Positions 57,636-64,000 of a DNA stretch of 64,000 nt are shown piece after piece. Within the stretch, counting starts at the first letter, position 1, and the number at the start of each line of letters is the position of its first letter. The position numbers and the translations under genes were made by a program. Source of the DNA: Streptomyces sp. HUAS MG91 (GTDB lineage Bacteria; Actinomycetota; Actinomycetes; Streptomycetales; Streptomycetaceae); NCBI RefSeq assembly GCF_040529335.1, contig NZ_CP159534.1, positions 7,936,001 through 8,000,000 of the forward strand, given 5' to 3'. Under the pieces are notes generated by a model. It worked only from the letters and a program-made list of their open reading frames with translations, was not told the DNA's origin and did not search any database.

Positions 57636-59675
57636 TCAGCGCAGGAAGGCCGCCGCCACGCCCGCGTCCACCGGGACGTGCAGCCCCGTGGTGTGGGTGA
57701 GGTCCCCGCCGGTGAGGGCGAACACGGCGTTCGCGACGTGCTCGGGAAGGACCTCCCGCTTGAGCAGGGTGCGCTGGGCGTAGAACTCGCCGAGCTTCTC
57801 CTCCTCGATCCCGTACGTCGCCGCGCGCTGCGCGCCCCAGCCGCCCGCGAAGATGCCGGAGCCGCGCACCACGCCGTCGGGGTTGACGCCGTTGACCCGG
57901 ATGCCGTCACCTCCCAACTCGGCCGCGAGCAGCCGCACTTGGTGCGCCTGGTCGGCCTTGGTCGCGGAGTAGGCGATGTTGTTGGGGCCCGCGAAGACCG
58001 CGTTCTTGGAGGCGATGTAGACGATGTCGCCGCCCATGCCCTGCGCCTTCATCACGCGGGCCGCCTCGCGGGAGACGAGGAAGGAGCCGCGCGCCATGAT
58101 GTCGTGCTGGAGGTCCCAGTCCTTGGCGGTGGTCTCCAGGAGCGGCTTGGAGATGGAGATGCCGGCGTTGTTGACGACCAGGTCGACACCGCCGAAGGCG
58201 AGCGCGGCCGCCCTGAACGCCTCGGCGATCTGCTCCTCCGACGTGACGTCGACCTCCACGGCGATCGCCTTGTCCGTGCCGCCCAGTTCGTCCGCGACGG
58301 CGGCCGCTCCCTCGGCGTTCAGGTCGGCCACCACGACACAGGCGCCCTCGGCCGCCAGCCGGTGGGCGATCGCCCGGCCGATGCCGCTGCCCGCGCCGGT
58401 CACCAGCGCCACCCGGGTCGCGAGCGGCTTGGGCCGGGGCATCCGCTGGAGCTTGGCCTCCTCCAGGGACCAGTACTCGATGCGGAACTTCTCCGACTCC
58501 TCGATCGGCGCGTACGTGGAGACGGCCTCGGCGCCCCGCATGACGTTGACGGCGTTGAGGTAGAACTCGCCCGCGACCCGCGCCGTCTGCTTGTCCTTGC
58601 CGAAGGTGAACATGCCGACGCCGGGGACGAGGACGACGGCCGGGTCGGCGCCGCGCATCGCCGGGGAGTCGGGACGGGCATGGCGCTCGTAGTACGCGGC
58701 GTACTCCTCGCGGTAGGCGGCGTGCAGCTCCCTCAACCGGGCCTCCACCGGGTCGAGTCCGGCCGTCGGCGGCAGGTCGAGGACCAGCGGGCGGACCTTC
58801 GTGCGCAGGAAGTGGTCGGGGCAGGAGGTGCCGAGCGCCGCGAGACGCGGGTGCTCGGCGGAGGCGAGGAACTCCAGTACGGCCGGGGAGTCGTCGAAGT
58901 GGCCGACCTGGGGGCGGTCCGTGGAGGCGAGCCCGCGGATCAGCGGCGCGAGCGCGGCGGCCCGCTCGCGCCGCGCGGCCGGGTCGAGCGCCGCGTACCC
59001 GTCGAGTGCCGGGCCGAACGGCTCGGCCGTGCCGTGCTCGGCGAGGAACGTCTCCGCGGTACGGATGATGAACAGCGAGTTCGCCTCGCACTCCGCGGCG
59101 GTGTCGCCCCACGCGGTGATGCCGTGGCCGCCCAGAATGCAGCCGATCGCCTGCGGGTTCGCGGCCTTGATCGCGGCGATGTCCAGGCCGAGCTGGAAGC
59201 CGGGCCGTCGCCACGGCACCCACACGACCTTGTCGCCGAAGCACTGGGCGGTCAGCTTCTCACCGTCGGCCGCGCAGGCAAGGGCGATCCCGGAGTCGGG
59301 GTGCAGATGGTCGACGTGGGCGGCGTCCACCAGACCGTGCATGGCCGTGTCGATGGAGGGCGCGGCGCCGCCCTTGCCGTGCAGGCAGTAGTCGAACGCG
59401 GCGACCATCTCGTCCTCGCGCTCCACGCCCGGGTACACCTCGGTCAGCGCCCGCAGCCGGTCCGTGCGGAGCACCGCGAGGCCCGGCTCGGTGAGCGTGC
59501 CCAGGTCGCCGCCCGAGCCCTTCACCCACATCAGCTCGATGTCGCCGCCGGTCACCGGGTCGGGGGCGAGCGCCTTCGCGGAGGTGTTGCCGCCGGCGTA
59601 GTTGGTGTTGCGGGGATCGGCGCCGAGCCGGTTGGAGCGCTCCAGCAGAGCGGCGACTTCAGGATGCACAGCCAT
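57636..59675 (-). CDS. rhaEW: Bifunctional rhamnulose-1-phosphate aldolase / lactaldehyde dehydrogenase
   Basis: A 679-residue fusion. Residues about 1-390 are a class II, zinc-dependent aldolase (His-Val-Asp-His-Leu-His-Pro-Asp-Ser near 148-156, with a later His in Gly-Gly-His-Gly). Residues about 420-679 are a short-chain dehydrogenase: Thr-Gly-Ala-Gly-Ser-Gly-Ile-Gly cofactor motif and Tyr-Ser-Ala-Thr-Lys active site near 568. This is the RhaEW architecture known from Bacillus: it splits rhamnulose 1-phosphate to DHAP and L-lactaldehyde and oxidises the latter to L-lactate. Confidence 0.9.
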   Translation of the reverse strand: MAVHPEVAALLERSNRLGADPRNTNYAGGNTSAKALAPDPVTGGDIELMWVKGSGGDLGTLTEPGLAVLRTDRLRALTEVYPGVEREDEMVAAFDYCLHGKGGAAPSIDTAMHGLVDAAHVDHLHPDSGIALACAADGEKLTAQCFGDKVVWVPWRRPGFQLGLDIAAIKAANPQAIGCILGGHGITAWGDTAAECEANSLFIIRTAETFLAEHGTAEPFGPALDGYAALDPAARRERAAALAPLIRGLASTDRPQVGHFDDSPAVLEFLASAEHPRLAALGTSCPDHFLRTKVRPLVLDLPPTAGLDPVEARLRELHAAYREEYAAYYERHARPDSPAMRGADPAVVLVPGVGMFTFGKDKQTARVAGEFYLNAVNVMRGAEAVSTYAPIEESEKFRIEYWSLEEAKLQRMPRPKPLATRVALVTGAGSGIGRAIAHRLAAEGACVVVADLNAEGAAAVADELGGTDKAIAVEVDVTSEEQIAEAFRAAALAFGGVDLVVNNAGISISKPLLETTAKDWDLQHDIMARGSFLVSREAARVMKAQGMGGDIVYIASKNAVFAGPNNIAYSATKADQAHQVRLLAAELGGDGIRVNGVNPDGVVRGSGIFAGGWGAQRAATYGIEEEKLGEFYAQRTLLKREVLPEHVANAVFALTGGDLTHTTGLHVPVDAGVAAAFLR

Positions 59676-59765
59676 GGAAGGTCCTAGAGGTCCTAGAGGT
59701 TCTGAACGAGAGAGGGGCCGGGTGCGGGCGGCGCCGCGCGCAGGCGCGGCTCAAGAGGGTGCGGC

Positions 59766-60932
59766 TCACGCACCCCAGCCGGCCTGTTCGCCGCCCACCC
59801 GCTCGGCCACGATCCGCTCCTGCCACCCGCACGCCGCGTACCCGGCGACCGGGTCCGGGGCGAGGCCCCGCTCCTCGCGCCACTCGGCTAGCAGCGGCCG
59901 CACATCGGTGTTGTAGGCGTCCATCACCACGGCGTTGGCCGCCAGCACGTCACCTGCGGCCTGCGCCGCGCTCAGCGCCTCGCGGTCGACGAGCAGCGCC
60001 TTCGCCGTCGCCTCCTGCACATTCATCACGGAGCGGATGACGGCAGGGATCTTCGCCTCGATGTTGTGGCACTGGTCGAGCATGAACGCCACGTTCGTCG
60101 CCGGATCGAAGCCGCCGTTCCGGGAGACCTCGTACAGGATCCGGAAGAGCTGGAACGGGTCGGCGGAGCCCACCATCAGGTCGTCGTCGGCGTAGAAGCG
60201 GGAGTTGAAGTCGAAGCCGCCGAGCTTCCTCTCGCGCAGCAGCAGCGCGACGATGAACTCGATGTTGGTGCCGGGCGCGTGGTGCCCGGTGTCGACCACG
60301 ACCTGCGCCTTGTCGCCGAGCTTCACGCACTGCAGGTACGAGGTGCCCCAGTCCGGGACGTCCGTCGTGTAGAAGGCCGGCTCGAAGAGCTTGTACTCCA
60401 GGAGCAGCCGCTGGTCGTCGCCGAGCCGTTCGTAGACCGTCGCGAGCGATTCGGCGAGGCGGTCCTGGCGGGCCACGATGTCGTCCTGGCCGGGGTAGTT
60501 GGTGCCGTCGGCGAACCACAGCTTGAGGTCCTTCGACCCCGTCGCGTCCATGATGTCGACGCAGGTCAGCAGGTGCTCCACCGCCTTGCGGCGCACCTTC
60601 GGGTCGGGGTGGCAGACGCTGCCCAGCCGGTAGTCGTCGTCCTGGAACGTGTTGGAGTTGATCGCTCCCAGCTCCAGGCCGCGCTCCTTCGCGTACGCCC
60701 CGAGCGCCGCGTAGTCGTCGACCGTGTCCCAGGGGATGTGCAGCGCGACCTTCGGGGCGATGCCGGTGAACTCGTGCACCTTCGCCGCGTCGTCCAGCTT
60801 CTCCTGGGCGGTGCGGGGCACGCCCGCCCGGGCGAACACCTTGAACCGGGTGCCGGAGTTGCCATAGCCCCAGGACGGTGTCTCGATCCGCTGGTCGGAG
60901 AGTGCGGCCTTCACGGCAGCGATGTCAGGCAT
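59766..60932 (-). CDS. rhaI: L-rhamnose isomerase, actinobacterial/Bacillus type
   Basis: A 388-residue TIM-barrel isomerase from ATG 60932 with AGGTGG upstream; the longer frame into the operator is not used. It contains Val-Val-Asp-Thr-Gly-His-His-Ala-Pro-Gly-Thr-Asn-Ile-Glu near 232-245 and Asp-Phe-Asn-Ser-Arg-Phe-Tyr-Ala-Asp-Asp near 262-271, metal-binding regions of xylose-isomerase-like RhaI proteins (not the E. coli RhaA type). It converts L-rhamnose to L-rhamnulose. It is the first gene of the leftward rha operon. Confidence 0.88.
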   Translation of the reverse strand: MPDIAAVKAALSDQRIETPSWGYGNSGTRFKVFARAGVPRTAQEKLDDAAKVHEFTGIAPKVALHIPWDTVDDYAALGAYAKERGLELGAINSNTFQDDDYRLGSVCHPDPKVRRKAVEHLLTCVDIMDATGSKDLKLWFADGTNYPGQDDIVARQDRLAESLATVYERLGDDQRLLLEYKLFEPAFYTTDVPDWGTSYLQCVKLGDKAQVVVDTGHHAPGTNIEFIVALLLRERKLGGFDFNSRFYADDDLMVGSADPFQLFRILYEVSRNGGFDPATNVAFMLDQCHNIEAKIPAVIRSVMNVQEATAKALLVDREALSAAQAAGDVLAANAVVMDAYNTDVRPLLAEWREERGLAPDPVAGYAACGWQERIVAERVGGEQAGWGA

Positions 60933-61300
60933 GTCCACCTCTGAGTGCGCGGGTTGCCGCATGCCCCCGGTCGGGGCGGGCATGGGCGAGGAGCGGGAAA
61001 ACGTGAGCCAGAAAGCGTGAATCGATTCACTTCGGTGGGGAAGTTAGCCCCGGAGATGGCCTCCGTCAAGAGCTCGCGCGTGAGGTCAACTGCGTTACGC
61101 AATCGTGTCGCACGTCGTGCGATCCCTCTGGCCCACACCCCTTGACCTCTTCGCCGGGGCGGGGCTAGCTTCCGGGCAACTTCACTGAAACATTTCATGC
61201 CGAAGGGCCGGGACGTCCGTTCCGACGCCCACGGCCACCGCCCGTGCACGCGGCACGGCACCGGCCCACCTCCCCTCTCGCAGACCCACGGAGACATGTC
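60933..61300. promoter_or_regulatory. Divergent rhamnose promoter region with two LacI-type operators
   Basis: A 368-base gap between the divergent rhaI and transporter genes. GTGAATCGATTCAC at 61017-61030 is a perfect 14-base palindrome with the central CG of LacI-family operators. TGAAACATTTCA at 61186-61197 (arms TGAAA/TTTCA) is a second. The regulator gene is not in the window. Confidence 0.75.
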
Positions 61301-62812
61301 ATGACGCATCCCGAACCGGAGACGACTCCGGTCCTCGCGCTGGAGGAGGTGAGCAAGTCCTTCGGTGCCGTGCGCGCCCTGCGCGGCGTCAGCCTGCGCC
61401 TGTACCCCGGCGAGGCGCACGCCCTGGCCGGAGAGAACGGCGCGGGCAAGTCGACGCTGATCAAGACCCTGGCCGGGGTGCACCGGCCCGACACCGGGAG
61501 GGTGCTGCTCGACGGCGCGCCGGTGGAGTTCCACGGCCCCGCCGACGCCCGGGACGCCGGCGTCGCCGTCATCTACCAGGAGCCGACGCTCTTCCCCGAC
61601 CTGTCGATCGCCGAGAACATCTTCATGGGGCGCCAGCCGCGCCGCTCCCTCGGCCGCGTCGACCACCGCGCGGTGAACGACGCGACGGCCGCGCTCTTCA
61701 AGCGGCTCGGTGTCGAACTCGACCCGGACCAGCCGGCCCGTGGCCTGTCCATCGCCGACCAGCAGCTCGTCGAGATCGCCAAGGCGCTCTCCTTCGACGC
61801 CCGCGTCCTGATCATGGACGAGCCGACCGCCGCCCTCACCGGCAGCGAGGTCGCCCGCCTCTTCGGCGTCGTGCGGACCCTGCGCGAGCAGGGCGCCGCC
61901 GTGCTGTTCATCTCGCACCGCCTGGAGGAGATCTTCGAGCTGTGCCAGCGGGTCACCACCCTGCGCGACGGCGCCTGGGTGAGCAGCGAGCCGCTCGCCG
62001 GACTGACCGAGGACGACCTGGTGCGCCGCATGGTCGGCCGCGACCTCGACGAGCTCTACCCCAAGCAGGACACCGAACTCGGCGACGTGGCGCTGAGCGT
62101 GCGCCGGCTGACCCGCGAGGGCGTCTTCACCGACGTCTCCTTCGAGGTCCGGCGCGGCGAGATCGTCGGCCTCGCCGGACTCGTCGGCGCCGGACGCAGC
62201 GAGGTCGCCCGCGCCGTCTTCGGCGTCGACCGCTTCGACGGCGGCGAGGTCGAAGTGCTCGGCAAGCGGCTCAAGCCCGGCGCCCCCAGCCTCGCGATGC
62301 ACGCGGGCCTCGCCCTCGTCCCCGAGGACCGGCGCGCCCAGGGCCTGGTGATGGACCTGTCCATCGAGCGCAACATCGGGCTCACCGGTTTCGCCGACAC
62401 CAGCCGCGCGGGCCTGATGAACCGCCGTGCCGAGCGCAGCCGTTCACTCGACTGGGCGGTGAAGCTCCAGGTGAAGTACGCGCGTCTCGCCGATGTCGTC
62501 GGCACCCTGTCCGGCGGCAACCAGCAGAAGGTCGTCCTCGCCAAGTGGCTGGCCACCGGGCCGCAGGTGCTCATCGTGGACGAGCCGACGCGCGGCATCG
62601 ACGTCGGCACCAAGGCCGAGGTGCACCGGCTCCTTTCCTCGCTCGCCGCCGAGGGGGTCGCCGTGCTGATGATCTCGTCGGACCTGCCCGAGGTGCTCGG
62701 CATGGCCGACCGGGTGCTCGTGATGCACGAAGGGCGGCTCGCCGTCGAGTTGTCGCGGGCCGAGGCCAGCGAGGAGTCCGTCATGGCCGCCGCCACCGGG
62801 AGGGCCGCGTGA
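61301..62812 (+). CDS. rhaT: Rhamnose ABC importer ATPase (two ABC domains)
   Basis: A 503-residue protein with two nucleotide-binding domains in tandem, as in RbsA/MglA. The first has Walker A Gly-Glu-Asn-Gly-Ala-Gly-Lys-Ser near 44-51, a degenerate signature (Leu-Ser-Ile-Ala-Asp-Gln-Gln) and Met-Asp-Glu-Pro-Thr-Ala. The second has a degenerate Walker A (Gly-Leu-Val-Gly-Ala-Gly-Arg-Ser) and a true Leu-Ser-Gly-Gly-Asn signature near 404. It energises sugar uptake; location opposite rhaI makes rhamnose the likely substrate. ATG 61301 is used; ATG 61296 is followed by a stop. Confidence 0.88.
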   Translation: MTHPEPETTPVLALEEVSKSFGAVRALRGVSLRLYPGEAHALAGENGAGKSTLIKTLAGVHRPDTGRVLLDGAPVEFHGPADARDAGVAVIYQEPTLFPDLSIAENIFMGRQPRRSLGRVDHRAVNDATAALFKRLGVELDPDQPARGLSIADQQLVEIAKALSFDARVLIMDEPTAALTGSEVARLFGVVRTLREQGAAVLFISHRLEEIFELCQRVTTLRDGAWVSSEPLAGLTEDDLVRRMVGRDLDELYPKQDTELGDVALSVRRLTREGVFTDVSFEVRRGEIVGLAGLVGAGRSEVARAVFGVDRFDGGEVEVLGKRLKPGAPSLAMHAGLALVPEDRRAQGLVMDLSIERNIGLTGFADTSRAGLMNRRAERSRSLDWAVKLQVKYARLADVVGTLSGGNQQKVVLAKWLATGPQVLIVDEPTRGIDVGTKAEVHRLLSSLAAEGVAVLMISSDLPEVLGMADRVLVMHEGRLAVELSRAEASEESVMAAATGRAA

Positions 62813-62846
62813 TGCTCGCCGGATCGCCGTTGGGGCTTGTCCGTTC

Positions 62847-62926
62847 GTCGGCGGGTGCGCGTTCGCCGTGGCTGAGCACGCCCCGCGGCGCAGCCGCTGA
62901 ACGACGAAGCCCCGCGCCCCTGAGGG
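62847..62926. repeat. Streptomyces intergenic G/C-rich repeat, copy 2
   Basis: Between the transporter ATPase and the permease gene, with GCGGGTGCGC and CCCCGCGCCCCTGA in the same order as 57576-57626, plus flanking CCGCGGCG hairpins. It interrupts an operon without an obvious need for a promoter. Confidence 0.5.
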
Positions 62927-62939
62927 AGTTGTTCGCATC

Positions 62940-63995
62940 GTGACCGTGACAGCGCAGCCCGTCCGCGAGGACGCCGTCCCCGCGCCCACCGCCGGGCGTC
63001 GCCTCATCGACAAGGTGTTCAAGGCCCGCGAGCTGGCCGTGGCCGGTGTGCTCGTGGTGATGCTGCTCGCCACCGAGCTGTCCAACACCGAGTTCCTGTC
63101 CGAACAGGGCGTCAAGGACCTGCTCCTGAACGCCACCATCCTCGTCCTCGTCGCCACCGGACAGGCCGTCGTCGTCCTCACCCGCAACGTCGACCTGTCC
63201 GTCGGCTCGGTGCTCGGCATCTCCGCCTTCGCCGCGGGCAACTACAACCAAAACGGCGGCAGTTCCCTCATCGCCGTGATCTACGCCGTCGTCATCGGCG
63301 CCGTGTTCGGCGCCCTGAACGGCGCGCTCGTCAGCCTCGGCAAGGTGCCCGCCCTCGTCGTCACCCTCGGCACGCTCTACGTCGTCCGCGGCATCGACTC
63401 CATCTGGGTCGGCTCCGAACAGATCGTCGCCGCCGACCTGCCGAACGGCTTCGTCGACTTCGGCCACGACGGCCTGTGGGTCGTGCCCTACCTGGCGCTG
63501 CTCGCCCTCGCCGTACTGCTCTGCGTCGGCTACTACCTGCGCAGCTTCCGCAGCGGCCGCGAGATGTACGCGCTCGGCTCCAGCCCCGAGGCCGCGAACC
63601 TCGCCGGCATCCCCGTCCGCAAGCGCATCATGACCGCGTACGTCCTGTGCGGCGCGCTCGCCGGACTCGCCGGCGCCCTGTACCTGGCCCGCTTCGGCAA
63701 CGTCGACTCCGGCACCGGCAACGGCTACGAACTCACCGTCGTCAGCGCCGTCGTGGTCGGCGGCGTCGCCTTCACCGGCGGCTCCGGCACCGTCTACGGC
63801 GCGGCCCTCGGCGCCCTGCTGCTGACCTCCATCAACAGCGTGCTGCCCGCCATCGGCGTCAGCTCCGTCTGGGTCACCGCCATCAACGGCGTCCTGCTGC
63901 TGCTCGCCATCGCCGTCGACCGGATCCTGGCCCTGCGCGTCGCCGCCGTGCTCCGCAAGCAGGCCGCACTGATGAGGAGCGCCCGCCATGCCTGA
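62940..63995 (+). CDS. Rhamnose ABC importer permease
   Basis: A 351-residue membrane protein from GTG 62940 with eight to ten hydrophobic segments and the BPD_transp_2 pattern: Ala-Thr-Gly-Gln-Ala-Val-Val-Val-Leu-Thr, Asp-Leu-Ser-Val-Gly-Ser, then Gly-Ser-Ser-Pro-Glu-Ala-Ala-Asn-Leu-Ala-Gly-Ile and Gly-Gly-Val-Ala-Phe-Thr-Gly-Gly-Ser-Gly-Thr. This is the RbsC/RhaP/RhaQ type. It overlaps the next gene, which starts within its 3' end. Confidence 0.88.
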   Translation: MTVTAQPVREDAVPAPTAGRRLIDKVFKARELAVAGVLVVMLLATELSNTEFLSEQGVKDLLLNATILVLVATGQAVVVLTRNVDLSVGSVLGISAFAAGNYNQNGGSSLIAVIYAVVIGAVFGALNGALVSLGKVPALVVTLGTLYVVRGIDSIWVGSEQIVAADLPNGFVDFGHDGLWVVPYLALLALAVLLCVGYYLRSFRSGREMYALGSSPEAANLAGIPVRKRIMTAYVLCGALAGLAGALYLARFGNVDSGTGNGYELTVVSAVVVGGVAFTGGSGTVYGAALGALLLTSINSVLPAIGVSSVWVTAINGVLLLLAIAVDRILALRVAAVLRKQAALMRSARHA

Positions 63996-64000
63996 CTCCC
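63988..64000 (+). CDS. Start of a following gene, probably the second rhamnose permease (partial)
   Basis: ATG 63988, with GAGGAG nine bases before it, overlaps the permease stop by eight bases and reads Met-Pro-Asp-Ser before the window ends. Rha ABC importers usually have two permease genes in a row followed by a binding protein, so a second permease is expected here. Confidence 0.55.

Noticed and set aside
1..64000. tRNA or rRNA genes, including a tRNA attachment site
   Set aside because: I saw no tRNA-like TPsiC arm with matching acceptor stem in any gene-free gap; this was by eye and could miss a partial tRNA.

Overview
The window is high-GC actinobacterial DNA, almost certainly Streptomyces: codon use is strongly G/C at third positions, GTG starts and 1-4 nt stop/start overlaps are common, and it carries WhiB, DUF317-, DUF2637-, DUF4913-, DUF6112- and SCO6880-type proteins typical of this genus. 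No rRNA or tRNA gene and no CRISPR array was seen.

Bases 1 to about 37.3 kb look like an integrative/conjugative element or integrated plasmid. It opens with the end of a chromosomal-type amidohydrolase gene and a tandem-HTH regulator. A replication/control module follows: a hypothetical gene, an initiator-like protein with phased 11-bp repeats inside its gene, a DnaC/IstB-like loader ATPase, WhiB and a DUF2637 membrane protein. A mobilization module holds MobC-like protein, a long perfect inverted repeat and a HUH relaxase. An arsenic island (8.4-18.6 kb) sits between the relaxase and the rest: MFS pump, ArsI-type lyase, flavoproteins, three ArsR repressors, Acr3 pump, ArsC and thioredoxin reductase, with one nonsense-mutated ArsO-like gene and a TIGR02391-like gene as passengers. 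From 19.5 to 37.3 kb, all on the minus strand, lies the transfer module: NlpC/P60-type wall hydrolase, pilin-like protein, VirB8-like, VirB6-like, a SCO6880 protein plus a separate VirB4-like ATPase, three paralogous small proteins, a VirD4/TraG coupling ATPase, a tandem DnaB-N-domain protein, a frameshifted C5 DNA methyltransferase, and a RelE-like and a DUF317 protein. No integrase gene was found.

From 37.9 to 46.4 kb is an accessory, defence-like segment with lower GC: an orphan beta-class DNA methyltransferase, a NucS-like PD-(D/E)xK protein, a clear two-gene Gabija system (GajA OLD/TOPRIM nuclease and GajB UvrD-like helicase), a decayed IS5-type transposase, and two unrecognised genes, one with a CxCxxC motif.

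From 47.1 kb to the end the genes look like core or regional Streptomyces chromosome: a pirin, an osmoprotectant ABC transporter (two permeases, a binding lipoprotein, and an ATPase on the other strand) around a DAO-family flavoenzyme, then lutABC (L-lactate oxidation) and a rhamnose locus. Rhamnose isomerase, rhamnulokinase and a bifunctional aldolase/short-chain dehydrogenase run away from a divergent promoter region with two LacI-type operator palindromes; the ABC importer (ATPase and permeases) runs the other way and leaves the window. Together they form a path from L-rhamnose to DHAP and L-lactaldehyde, then L-lactate, then pyruvate.
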